From the NCBI GenBank assembly GCA_963920575.1, contig OY986969.1, forward strand, positions 23,475,434-23,539,433: a stretch of DNA of 64,000 nucleotides, written 5' to 3'. Below are positions 43,829-55,440 of the stretch, piece by piece (the stretch's first letter is position 1; the number at the start of each line of letters is the position of its first letter). This stretch comes from Narthecium ossifragum (taxonomy: Eukaryota > Streptophyta > Magnoliopsida > Dioscoreales > Nartheciaceae). The notes under the pieces were generated by a model. The model saw only the letters and a program-made list of their open reading frames with translations, ran no database searches and was not told the origin of the DNA. A program made the position numbers and the translations under genes.

Positions 43829-45153
43829 GGCCATGTTTGGTTCCGTCACCAATACCGGAATAGCAACTAAACACCAATCTCTATCCTGTGATTCCTATCC
43901 CAGATAAAGTGAACGTCCTTATCCCAAAATTCAAACAGACGTCGTAATAAAATTCGCATTATGATATTAATGAAATGAGAAAATATTATTAATTAAATTA
44001 TATGTATTATCATATTATTAAGTAATTGATTAAAGTCAAGTGAATATTATATGTATTATCATACAATTAATTAAACTACTAATATGTTCCATAAAATTTC
44101 AAAAGTGAAATTTACTTATTTTATATTATTTAAATAATATATATTAAAATAATATTATTATATTCATTTAAATGGGTCCGCATTGGGATGTATTGATATG
44201 TATGACCATACCAAGTCACTATACCATGTCATGTGGCGATGCGATCCTTTTTCGCGTCCGCCGTAGGTGGAGGCCACGTGTGCATCGCCGGTGGGCACGA
44301 CGCCGACAAGAATGCCCTCAACACCGCCGAGCCCTACCACCCAGTGGAGAACGGGCGGACATCGATGCCGACGATAGTGGAGGAGAGGGCATCCGCCAGA
44401 GATGGCAAATAATTGGGTATTGATATGAGATGGATTCGCCGACGGAGGCGTCGAACAGGACGGGTGGGGTGGTTATATTATACTTTATTATAATATATTC
44501 ATGTTGATTATGTCGAATATGTTATTTAGAAGTTAAGGTGAATATATACATCATAATATTAATAAAACAGGAAAATATTATTAATTAAATTATATGCTTT
44601 ATCATATTATATGTATTATCATATTATTAATTAAACTACCGATATGTTCTATAAAAAAATTCAAAAGTGGAATTTACTTTACATCACACCAATCCATATT
44701 CTGATTTCACATTTTTCATCCAAACACCATTTACTTATTCAAAATAATCATTATTTTCTTATCCCTACTTTTCAACCAAACACATTTTTCATCCAAATTC
44801 CACTTTTGAATTTTTTACGGGACATATTGTTAGTTTAATTAATCATATGATAATGCATATAATATTCACATTAGCTTTAATCAATTACTTAATAATATGA
44901 TAATACATATAATATGATAACGTATATAATTTAGATAATAATAATCTCTCATTGCATTAATATTATAATGCGTATATTCACCTTAACATATGAATAAAAT
45001 ATTTAACATAATTAATATAATTAAATAAGAAGAGATTATAATCCCGGGATAAGTTCCCGAGATAGGAATCCCACTTCCAGATAGGAATTCCGGAATGAAA
45101 AGGGTGCTCGGCTGTTCCGGAAATGGTTGCACATATCCGGAACCAAAGTGGCC
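43829..45153. mobile_element. Transposon with captured kelch fragment, copy 2
   Basis: Left end GGCCATGTTTGGTTCCG; right end in reverse complement GGCCACTTTGGTTCCGG. It shares the GGATAAG-type subterminal motifs and AATAATATGATAATACATAT-like AT-rich stretches with copy 1 (28393-30052), and carries the same kelch fragment in the opposite orientation. It is 1325 bp, with no transposase and no clean target duplication. Confidence 0.65.
44239..44413 (+). pseudogene. Kelch-repeat F-box (KFB-type) gene fragment, copy 2
   Basis: Plus frame: MRSFFASAVGGGHVCIAGGH, then DADKNALNTAEPYHPVENGR and TSMPTIVEERASARDG. It is less eroded than copy 1: the AGGHDxDKNAL kelch core is intact. About 57 codons, no F-box and no other blades. 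Homology to 28722-28964 extends into the flanking non-coding DNA (AAATGGGTC...CATG-CATGTGGCGATGCG). Both copies therefore descend from one capture event followed by transposition. Confidence 0.7.
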
Positions 45154-46508
45154 CTGTATGTAAGCGTTTGGTCTCACATTACTAGTGAAACAAATAGTTT
45201 CCTATAGAGCAGGGGGAACTAACGCACCAATAAACTCATCCACCCACCCACCACTTCGAACCCACCCACCACATCGAACACATGCATGCATTGACATTTA
45301 AAAAAATATGATCTTTTTCTTTTTTGTTGTCTTCTAGTTATCGAACACACATGCATGCATTGACATTTAAAAAATGTGATCTTTTTCTTTTTTGTTGTCT
45401 TCTAGTTATATTGTAGAAAATCTCATGTCTTATTGTTGTTTGCATGGTACCTTCTCTTTTAATTGCTTTGTTTATAAAAAAATCCCTCATTATTAAAATA
45501 TTTTTAATTAAAAATAATTGATTCTGCTTCTCAAGAAATAATGACCGAATTGCCCTTGCTTGGTTGATTGATTTTCATTGACATTAGACAATAGACATTA
45601 GACGAATTTGGATTCAATAAGGAAGTGAAACAACAATAGAGGCATTAATGTCTTTTAATTTTCCATAATTATTCTATCTACTCAAGGAGTAATGACCAAA
45701 CCATCCCTGTGTGATCAATTTATTCTTAATTGACCGATAAGTTTATTTTAAGTCAAATTCGGACTCGATTTCCATGAAAATTGCAAGAAGCCTTTGTGTA
45801 TTTTAGTATTTTTAAGCATAATATTCTTAAAAAGAATTGGCTGGAAAGTTAACCCTACGTGGGTTTCAGCAAAACCGATAAGGGCCGGAGAAAAACGCAA
45901 TTAGCCAATCACCATCAATACACTGAGGCTGTGTTTGGTTGCACGGGGGGAGAGACAAAGACAGAGGGAGAGGGAAAGGAGTGGAGAGGAATGGGATCGT
46001 CATCGTTAGTTTTGGTATGACCATGAGAGTGGAAGAGGGAAAGACGTTGCGTGTGTTTGGTATTAGTAAATTAAGATGAGAAAGCGTAAGAATGATATTG
46101 AAGTTACTAATATACCATTACTGTAGACATCAATTTTGACTAAGGTTAAATATGAGGGTATTTACGAAGTTATCCCTGCTCGCCTCATACATTCCTCGAA
46201 GGCACGTTATCAGGCATATAAGTTCAAACACACACAGAGTACAGATACACTGCTCTATATGTGATCATCCATGGTTTTGAAAGTATCCTACACAAACCAG
46301 GAGCGTAAAGGGCGTTCCGGTAATTTTACCCGTCCAAGGGTATTTTAGTAATTCATGACAAAATACATGCCCGAACTCTCTAAAATATCCTATCATAACC
46401 CTATATAGCTTTTACGGCATCCTACAAAAGCTAAGTCGATATAGGGGCATTTTGGTAATTTTACCACATCAAGGGTATTTTGTGGATTTAAGTAAAATAT
46501 ATGCTTAG
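45154..46508. other. Intergenic, LTR U3-like at its right end
   Basis: A 67-bp tandem duplication (TCGAACACA-CATGCATGCATTG... at 45274-45340 and 45341-45407). 46260-46508 consists of GGTATTTTAGTAATT/GGGCATTTTGGTAATTTTAC-type motifs, continuing after the nested LTR at 51676-52290. This region is therefore one older repeat split by the LTR insertion. No gene. Confidence 0.45.
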
Positions 46509-47747
46509 TGACACACCCCGACCCAGAAAACCCATCCAGGATGGGGCGTGAGGGTTCCTATCTCTATTCATCTTCAATTGGCGCGATACAAATGCGGAAA
46601 GACGAATAAATTTAAACAAATTATAATCCAGAGGTAAACAGATATTCAATTCATATAACATCAGTTGTAATATTCAATATTTGATACAACATCTTCCAAG
46701 GATAGATATAATACATAATCCCAAAAGTCCTCGAAGTGTTTACAACATATACATTATCCAAAAGTACAACAGATAATCCTCCAGCAACCTCAAGCATCTC
46801 TGGATGTACTCGCGCCGTCAAAGGCCGATCCCGCCGGCTCCACGGAAGAAGAACTGCCGCCTGCACCTGCAAACGCAGCCCGGGTAGTAGTGAGGGATAA
46901 GCTCAGTAGGGTTCTACTCTACGGCACACAGAAAGGAGGAAAACAACAACAGTGTTGTCTCCCCGCTCAAGTCTAACGGATGCCACGGGTCTTATAACCC
47001 TATCGATGTCCCAAGGGCTTCTGTCATGAAACCTCTCTCCTGAACATGTTACCAGGAGGCCAAGGAACAGTAACATGCAGGATCACCCTTACCCAAGCAG
47101 GAAAACCATGCCTTGGGGAAACCACGTCGGGAACGTATCGACAACCATCCTTAGCACTTGGTCTAGGGAAGACAACACGACCTCTAAACCTCAGAACATT
47201 GATCAGAGTCAACTACCGTCAATCCTCAACAACATGAGATTCAGATTCAACAATCACACCCTAAACCTGATTACCCAGCCACGACCCTAAGGCTAGATCC
47301 GAGCTACCCGAGAGCCTCGGATCGGCGACCAAAACCATCGCCCGCCTAACCTCATATGCTTCTAATGCACACAATGCGTGAACCTATGCAAACATCTACC
47401 CTAAATGTCTCTATATGTCATAGCATAAATTGTAGGTTCAACAGTTATACAATAGCGCTCAGCACTCGCCGGCAAGAGGCTAAGGTTCCACAATTCCTCA
47501 TTATCTAGCACTCATAGCCAGCTAATGGTTAGGTAATCAAATAAGCACTTAACTACTATCAACTAAGTATTAAATGCAATCATAACCATAGATTTGCCCA
47601 AAAAGGAAAGTACTCGAATCGATCACCAAATTCGATAGAAATCCTTTGAAAACTCCACAAATCCACATGCAAGCTTCCCAACATGTTTAGATATTAATTA
47701 CTAATGAAAGCCATTCAAGAAAAGCCAAGAATCAATGCTCAAGGGCC

Positions 47748-47822
47748 CACGATCGATGCGACGGTCGACCGTGAGGCCACGGTCGATGTCACGGTCGATG
47801 CCACGGTCGACCGTGAGGCCAA
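47748..47822. repeat. GGTCGACCGT hairpin array, left part
   Basis: Repeated CACGGTCGATG/GGTCGACCGTGAGGCC units, partly self-complementary. They sit in the same LTR region as the GATCGATC array of copy 1. Confidence 0.75.
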
Positions 47823-50587
47823 AAAGAGGATGTTCGTGGATAAAACGTCGATCTCGTTGGAACGGGATCTCTATTTTATTTCCGAGTAAATCATATTTTA
47901 ATTTCATTTCAAGAAATTGTAGGCACCACACCCCTGGATCGCCAAATTGACAGATCCATCATTTACATCCCCGTAGGGAACACCTCCGATTCTAGATCCA
48001 ATAATATAAAGTATTTTTCCATAACAAAAGAAAAAATGAAAAGGAAAGGAAATGAATGACGTGAGGCCATGGACCAACACGTTTATTGCCATGCAGGATA
48101 TCTTTGTTGCCGGTGGGTTTCGAGTCGGCTAGGCTTGGGAGAGTTGTCGCCGTCCAACGAGATCTGACCTCCGTCGTCGTGGGATGAAGGCAGCTGGGCT
48201 TGATGAAGTCGGCTTGGACTAGAGGAGGCAGCAGCTGGAGTTCAAGGACGTCGGCTAGAAGCTTGAAGACGTCGGCTGGAAACAGAGCTGCAGCTGGAAT
48301 AGAGGACGGAGCTCCTTGGACTGGACCAGAGGATTGTCTGGAAGCAGGGGAGTGGCGGCTGGGACTTGTGGTTGTTGTCGCGAGCTTGAGAACACGCACG
48401 GCGGTGGGCGACGGACACCTTTGAGTTGGGTCCGACGAGGATGCGCCGGCTGCTGGAGCGACGGAGAGGATGCACCGGGTCTTCTCTTGCCTGAGCGTCT
48501 AAGAGGGCCTGTGGTCGGTGCTGGAGCGACGGAAAAGGGTACGGGATGCTCTTCTCCTGCCTTCTTCTATCTTCCTTCTCTCCTCCCTCTCTGTTTTTGC
48601 CAGTCGCACCTTCCTTTCTTTACTTGCCAACCGAGGTTGGAACAGGGGAAAGCAGGGGAAGCGTTGCCTTCGAAGCCGCCGGCGACGAGAGAGAGAGCCT
48701 CGGCCCGATCTCCGTCGCTGGCGAGGAAGCGGGCTGGAGCAGCTTTGCTGGAGGTCTGGGCCACGCGGCGAGCTTCTTGTAGCCAAAACCCATCGAGACG
48801 CTCGCGTTCTTCAACCAGCCTTCACCGTCTTCTTCGAACAGCTTTCACCGCCTTCTTCCACATAGCTTCAACGCCTTCTTCAACTAGCTTTCACCACCTT
48901 CTTCAAACAGAGGTCGTCGGTTGGATCAAGGATGACGGCGGCGATGGGTTTCTCTGTTTGGGCAGCGGCGATGGAGAAGCCTTTGGTTTTGGAGCGGAGA
49001 TCCTCGGGGCGGACTTGGAGAAGATGCATGCTTTCCTTCTTTGATTTCTTTTTTTTCTGATCTTGGCTATTCAGCTGCTTCCAATCTGCGATTTCACAGC
49101 TTCAATGGCAGAGAAGAACGAGTTCTGGATGTGTTGGTTTGCACGACTTCAAAGCTTCAACAGCAGCGCTTCAGACCTCAGCGACAGCCAACAACGAGGA
49201 GGTTTTCAAGCCTTCGTCTCCAGCTTTTCTGCAGCGGCCAGCAACAAACTTCATCTGTTTGCAGCAGGGAGGAAGGAGCGTCCCCAACATCTCTAGCGGC
49301 AGCAACCTTCCAAGGCTTCTTGCAGCGGCAACCCAACGGCTTGAGCTCTGGATGGGTTCCGGCTACGTCGGCGAGATCGGCGTCGTCCGATGGTGCACAG
49401 CTTTAAAACATCAACATGACCTCGCCGTCTTCAAGCCTCTAAGATCTTCGCGTCTCCGACGTAAGCGTCTCGGCAGGGCCTTGCCATCTCTCTCCGGGCG
49501 TCTCCCGTAGCCTCCCAGCCAGCCTTCACCCTCCTCCTTTTATAAGCACGAGAGGTGATCTCATAATATGATTAAGGGATACTAATTGATGCTAATCCCT
49601 TTATATAAGGATAGCTCATATAATCCTACCATATTTAGAGATGCTGGTTTTAATTTCAATTTTTATATGGTATGGGAATGCAATCCAACCATAATTGAAG
49701 ATGCTGATTTCTCATATGGTGTGATATATATTTGATTTGGCAGATTTTATATGGGTAGATATTTTGTTTTGAAATTCAAATGTTCAGATTTAAATTATCT
49801 GAATATTTGTTGAATTATTCGCATATTTGAAATGTCTTATTTAAATTTTAATTTCGATATTTCAAATAATATTTTGGAAAATTTACTGAAATATTTCCGG
49901 GCAAGTCGGGTGTAAATTACCAAAATATCCTTTTTATCGGCCATATATTTTGGACCGAAATGTCCCCGGCGCAGATGAAATATCTCTGTTCCGGATTTTC
50001 ACACCCCTGAAGGTGTGAAATGACTAAAATGCCCCTTGGGGTTAAATGACCAAAATACCCTTTCGGTTTGGTTATTTAAGCGCGACGCATGGCGAAGCGA
50101 CTTCTGTGCGTGTTGTGGACACGTGTGCGCATTATGGGGTGCGCGTATATTTTTGCCGGGACTTAGGCGAATTTGAAGTCGGGTATTTGTTTGGGTTTTA
50201 TTTGAATTTTCGGATTTTTTTCGAATTTTCTGTAATTTCCCAGGTGTGGTGGAAAATTACCAAAAAGCCCCCTATATTTACACAGCTTATTTAGGATATC
50301 ATCAAAGCTATGTAAGGGCAATTTTGGAGTGTAGTGGAAAATTTAGACATGCATTTTGGTCTAAATTCCCAAAATACCCTTGGATGGGTAAAATTACCAA
50401 AATACCCTTATTCCTCCGGTTTGTATAGGATGCCGTCAAAACCGGGGATATGTAGGAGATTTGGATGGACTCGACTGTGTGTGAACCAATTTGGGTTTGG
50501 TGCGTACGGATTCAGCCCGGGGACTTCTGCAAATGTAGTCGACTTAGCATTAGCTAAAATCGATGTCAACAGAGGAAAACCACATGG

Positions 50588-50852
50588 GCGACGGTCGATC
50601 GGTCCATCGACCGTGGGGAGCCCAAAACGAGACAGAGCCTCATTGACGATGCGACGATCGATTCGACGATCGACCGTGAGGCAGGATGAAAAAGGGTGGA
50701 AGCCCGCGGTCGATCAGTCCATCGACCGTGGGAGACCAAAATCCCGACAGAGCCTGACGGACGATGTGACGGTCGATCCGACGGTCAACCGTCAGGCCCC
50801 GAAAGAGCGTATCAAAGCTTGACGGTTGATGCACCGATCGACCGTCGAGCCT
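50588..50852. repeat. GGTCGATC/ATCGACCGT hairpin array, right part
   Basis: Several inverted repeats at roughly 60-115-bp spacing, separated by GACAGAGCCT-type links. Example: CGGTCGAT (50707-50714) and ATCGACCG (50721-50728), extendable to 12-bp arms with one mismatch. Same architecture as 2355-2640 but with a different core sequence. Confidence 0.75.
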
Positions 50853-51675
50853 TCGGCACAGTTCCTCAGAACAGTGCCGGAAATCCAATTTCTTGGATTT
50901 CAAGGATTAAATCTTGTTGGAAAACAATGAGATTTTGCAAGCAAGTGTAATTAACGATGGGGAATCCAATGGTATAAAGAAATCACATTTTTTATGGTTA
51001 AATCTCCTATCTAGGTCCAAATGGACGAAAACTGACAAAACTGGGATAATACGGAAACCAACCGTTAAAATACCGAATTCGCAACGTAGGAATACAGGAA
51101 ACGAACCACACCACATGTGCAAAGAGCTACAAAGCATTCTAACATGTATTCCTACAGCGAAAGTACATAAAACCTATCCTAGGAGAACCCGACCGCATGA
51201 TCAGGGTAGAAACACCTACTTGGGCCAGTCGGGCAGCTCCTCCACGCGTCCCTCAGGTCTGATCGCCGGAAATCGCTCCTCGAAATCCACGATCCGAAGC
51301 CCTAGCACACAGCCGAAGGAGACAGAGAGAGAGGAAGATAACGACATGAGAAGAGAAAAGAAAGAGAGAGAAAGGGACAGGGGCTTATATAGAGATTCGA
51401 ATCGATCTCAGCCGCCCGATTCGATCTTTCCCGATCGAGCTCCGATCCTCTGATCGGACGCACTCTAGAGATTCTAATCAAGCACATACATCAATCCAAT
51501 GCAGTGTGTGGAACACGGGTGTGAAACTGACCACAAGGGGGCATATTTACCAAAATGCCTCTGGGGCCGAAACCGCCATACGATCGCCCGATCGTACCCG
51601 ACGCGGAACCAAACCAACTGAAAAACGGCCCTCGACCCACGCGGTCGAGCCAGGTCAGAGGGACGGGCCCTCACA

Positions 51676-52848
51676 CTTAGACTCTCTCTTATAACCCGTC
51701 ATGCCTTTTACATGATCCGGATAACATCCTACTTAAATTAGAAGGACTCAGGGGTATTTTGGTAATTTTGCCCGACAAGGGGTATTTTGGAAATTTTGAC
51801 CAAAATACGTGTTCAGGATCCCTACAATATTTGAGAAATACCCCTGTATGGTTTTTATAACATCTTATACAAACCGGAAGCATAAAGGGTATTTCGGTAA
51901 ATTTTATATTCTAGGGGTATTTTGGTCATTCTAGCCAAATATAGGCTTTACCCACCTAGAATATTCTAAATTAGTCCTTAATGGTTTTGAAGGCATCCTA
52001 CATAAACCAGGGACATATAAAAATCACATTTTTGGTCATTTAGCCCCAAGGGTATTTTGATCATTTGCTCCAAATGCACATTTGTCACAAACATACATGA
52101 CAAATATTGTTTCCACCCTTTAAAGTATCATTTATTTTAAAGGCATTCTTGTCCAAAACATATATGGACTCTACATCAACCAAAGTATCATAAGAGTATT
52201 TTGGTAATTTCACCCTCATATCAGCCTTCTTAAAGCTTTGCCGGCATCCTATATGAGGGTGAAAGCTTTAAGAACTATTAGCGCTATAATTATTACAGGT
52301 TTAGATGCAATGAACTGTTTCTATGATTCTAAATGCCCGGACTATTGGTGCATGAACATCCATTTCCAGGAGAAATAACAATGGGCAGGGCAACGTTAAT
52401 CAATATAGATATGGACCCTCAACCTCTCCAAATCAACATTGACCTTGCAGCATCAAGTAAAGGTGTATCCAGAAACCTAATCGTGCCATCCACTGCTCCC
52501 TCAATTCCATGTTTGTTATTTTCCTTGAAGATGAATACTAATATCACCTATCTGGCTAGCAAAACAACCCCGTAGTTCGCAAGAAGATCATTGAGAGTCT
52601 TGGCTAGCCACAGATTTCTTGGAAAGTGCAGTACAAAATTCGCGCAAGTAATCGCTGCCGTTTATGTAGGTTTTTGCTTGCATATGAAAAAGAAGATCAA
52701 TATGACAACGAATCGTGCATAAGGTGGTGTTCGATGACGCCCTCGTAGGAAGCAGCGAGCGAGAGAGAGAGAGAGGGAGGGAGGGAGGCAGGGAGAAGCA
52801 AGAATAAGGAGGGAGAAAGAAAACTAAGGAAAAAACAATACTACTCAC
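51676..52848. other. Repeat continuation and upstream of the orphan exon's intron
   Basis: 51690-52290 is the other half of the GGGGTATTTTGGTAATTTTG-rich repeat interrupted by LTR copy 2. 52300-52580 has a minus-strand open stretch (VFIFKENNKHGIEGAVDGTI) that I cannot assign. 52755-52800 is a GA-rich run. The RRM exons expected to follow 52849 on the minus strand are not here. Confidence 0.4.
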
Positions 52849-53021
52849 TGGGCAAAGACGGCGAGGAGATTGCCTTCGGTGAGCTCGAAGGGGATACCGC
52901 CGACAAAAATGTAGACAGAGTCTTTGTACTTGGCGTGCCAAGATGCCTCCTCCGATATCGCTAACGACGCCTCCGTCGAGTTGATCTTCTGGATCCGCTT
53001 CACCAGCGTAAGAGGATTCAT
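52849..53021 (-). pseudogene. Orphan first coding exon of an RBMX2/IST3-type RNA-binding protein
   Basis: From the ATG at 53021: MNPLTLVKRIQKINSTEASL, then AISEEASWHAKYKDSVYIFV, then GGIPFELTEGNLLAVFA. This is the highly conserved N-terminus and RRM start (RNP2 YIFVGGIP) of the plant homologue of yeast Ist3/Snu17 and human RBMX2, a U2 snRNP-associated splicing factor (rice relative annotated as a CCCH zinc-finger protein). The exon ends at 52849 with a good donor GTGAGT. No further exon follows in the 50 kb to its left, where the rest of the RRM (RNP1) and zinc finger should be. It is either a truncated copy or a gene broken by insertions. The upstream frame (to 53303) is open but is probably 5' UTR. 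Confidence 0.75.
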
Positions 53022-53820
53022 CTTTTCCCTCACCCTCGCCGCTGTCAAGTACTCGGATGCTAGAAAGAAAGGGCGGGCATCCTCAACCCTAATAACGAAG
53101 AGTGCCTTCTGTTTGCGCTGCAAGAACGACGGCCGCACGCCCTCTGTATCGGGCAGTACGGCACGGGCCGCTCGGGTTGTGTTAATTTGGCCCATGGGCT
53201 TTCCCTCTCTCAGCTTTTTTTTTATTTTATGAGTTGAGTCTGAAACGGGCAGATTACAAAACATGATCCAACGCCGGTCGACCGTTCTCCGGGTGCCAAA
53301 CAAAACACACTTCGGAGGAATGGCACGATCGGGCTATATCATCAGCAATAATATTCTTCTCCCTAGGTATTGCTCAAAACATTACCGACCCCATTGACGA
53401 TATTTGAAGCCAAATCTCTGTAACTAGTCCTTCTCTCGGCTATTTGTTCCTTACTGCCAGTTTAAGATGAATTTATTAAGAGAAGAGTGATAAAATAAAG
53501 ACACAATGAGCAAATCGATCTACAAAAGGAAGGCTAAGTTTAACAAGTTATTGGATCCCAAAACTCTATCGAATCATTATGGGTTCGTTTGGTACATGGT
53601 TAGTTTATTTCAGATTAAGAAATTTTGGATGAGGAAAAGTAAGAATAAAATTGTAATGATTATTTACAATAATAAAAAGTAGAGTGATTAAATGAGTAAT
53701 GATTATTTAAAATAAGAAAATATATTTGAGGATAAGGATGAGAATAAGCGGTTGTTCCCTACACTAATCCCAAAACTCCACACATTTATTTAAAATAAGA
53801 AAATATATGGGAGATTTTCC
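53022..53820. other. 5' flank of the orphan exon and a decayed MITE
   Basis: 53022-53300 would be the 5' UTR/promoter of the RBMX2-type exon. 53582-53790 (GGGTTCGTTTGGTACATGG ... GTTCCCTACACTAATCCC) resembles the Tourist-like family at 8827 without a clear right end. Confidence 0.4.
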
Positions 53821-53827
53821 AGGGAAA

Positions 53828-53895
53828 ACCGGTTCCCTAAGTGTTGTACAGGGAACCGGTATCTGGACCGTCCGATCCCATCGGACGGTCCAGAT
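53828..53895. repeat. Two adjacent perfect palindromes
   Basis: ACCGGTTCCCT (53828-53838) pairs with AGGGAACCGGT (53850-53860). Directly after it, ATCTGGACCGTCCGAT (53861-53876) pairs with ATCGGACGGTCCAGAT (53880-53895) around a 3-nt loop. The second palindrome recurs at 59915-59949. Confidence 0.9.
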
Positions 53896-53930
53896 CAATA
53901 TGGGCTTCTTAAAACCCCCCTCCCCTATCT

Positions 53931-54464
53931 AGGGATGGCAAAATTGACCGTCCCGCTTGATAACCGACCCGATCCGCACCGATGGGGACGGGTATGGTAT
54001 AGATTTTTTACCCGTGGATATGGGTATGGTTTACAAATTTAAAATCCGCGCAGGTACGGGGCGGATTATGGTATTGGGTAATATCCGCCCCGCATATCCG
54101 CCCCGCCCCGCCACTAAATGTTGGTTTGGTGGATTTTAAAAAGTCTATTTTTGTAATAATACTCTAATAAAGACTAATTGTTGATGAGTGTTTGGTGGAT
54201 CTAGATTTTAGAGACCGAATGTTGATGATAGTTTGGTGGATTTAGATTTAGATTTTAGAGGCTTAATGCTAATTGAATGGTTTTTTTAGGTTTTGCGGAT
54301 AACCGCGGATTGCGGGTAATATCCGCGTACACGCGGGGATGGTTATGATCCGCGATCCCCATTATCCGCGCGGGGATGGGGCGGTTATGGTATGGGCGGA
54401 GGAGTGCGGAGACGGGTATGGTATTTCCAATACCCGCCCCGATCCGCCCCGTTGCCATCACTAG
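53931..54464. mobile_element. hAT-like MITE rich in CCGCCCCG/GGGTATGG motifs
   Basis: The left end TAGGGATGGCAAAATT and right end (reverse complement TAGTGATGGCAACGGGG) are imperfect inverted repeats. The interior repeats GGGTATGGTAT and CGCGGATAACCGCGG-like palindromes. The GGATGGCAA terminus is common in plant hAT-type non-autonomous elements. No 8-bp duplication is visible. Confidence 0.5.
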
Positions 54465-55440
54465 CTACAGAGGTTGAGGGTATTTTGGTCATTTTAAACA
54501 TCCAGGGGTACAATGGCCTAAAATATATGTGAGCATTCCTACCCGCTCTACGGGCATTTCGGTCAAAAGACATAAATGATCTATAATAGGGGTATTTTGG
54601 GAATTTACACTTACCCCTTGTCTAAGGGTGTTAAGATAAATTACTAACATGTTCGAATATTTGAAATTTGAACAAATATGTGAAATTTGAAATTCAAATT
54701 CAAAATCAAGTTCAAATTCAAAATTCGAATTCAAATAGATCCCAACTCCCTAACACCCAAGATCTTAATCATCCAAATCCCAACCTCTTAATCATCAAAT
54801 CCCTAACCACATTTCAAAAATCAGCCTCAACTACTCCTAATCCTCACCTATAAATAGAGGGGGAGGGGTGAAGGCAAAGGGGGATAACACATAGAGATCC
54901 TAACACATATAGAGGCTACTGGATACTGAGGCCGGTGGAAGGAGACTCCTTATTCTTCTAAAAGAAAGGGATCATGCTGCAATTGAGTTCTAGAACTCAA
55001 AAGCCATAGAGAAGACATCGAGAGATAGGAGAATGAAACTTATTTCATTGAAGATATTGTCATCAATCCAAAAGTTCAAAGCAGGAGATTCAAGGGTTCT
55101 TCATCGGCAACGAAGGTGCGGGTCAAAGGCCTAAGCCTTCACCCAAGATCCTTCTATTTCCTTTCTTCCTCTTCTTATTTTTCTATTTCGGATGTAATGG
55201 GACTTTAGGGCCCGAATCCTTAATCAGGGGTTTTCTCTTTTGGGTTGTAATTGATGGGTTACCAATTTCATCATCGGTAAACAGTTCTCAAGGGAAAGAG
55301 GATCTGCAGCTTGTGATGATATTGGGAACTCAGGAGTGTTGTTCCCACAAATCTCATCATGTAATTCAAACTTTTGATCACAATAAAATTAACAAATCTC
55401 GTTCCCCTGAGATCTCGATTTTCTTGTCGAACAATTACTA
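54465..55440 (+). mobile_element. LTR remnant, plus sense
   Basis: The U3-like part has GGTATTTTGGTCATTTTAAA and GGGGTATTTTGGGAATTTAC. A TATA box CTATAAATAGAGG lies at 54848-54860. It is followed by an R-U5-like region to about 55440, with CAAATCTCGTTCCCCTGAG near its end. It reads like a typical plant LTR promoter and leader, but neither terminus nor target duplication was fixed. Confidence 0.45.

Larger units (their letters stand above)
46509..51675 (-). mobile_element. Solo LTR, long-LTR family copy 2 (enlarged)
   Basis: It starts TGACACACCCCGACCC and ends GGGCCCTCACA, with perfect 5-bp duplications CTTAG at 46504-46508 and 51676-51680. It shares the AAACGCAGCCCGGGTAG block (46871) with copy 1. 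Minus sense: TATA at 51384-51392. At 5167 bp it is 2.3 kb longer than copy 1. The extra part (about 47920-50560) carries its own minus-strand TATAAAAGG (49539-49547), a GC-rich leader (48100-49530) and U3-like ACCAAAATACCC motifs (49900-50440), so a second LTR is probably nested inside. GC-rich frames at 48-49.5 kb are open on both strands and not genes. Confidence 0.8.

Noticed and set aside
47024..47290. Short frames on both strands
   Set aside because: Lie within the shared body of the long-LTR family; equivalent frames in copies 1 and 3 are not conserved.
48242..49510. A 242-codon plus frame and several overlapping frames
   Set aside because: Both strands are open, sequence is repeat-like (TAFFHIASTPSSTSFHHLL), and a minus-strand LTR promoter lies just to the right. 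Treated as LTR leader.
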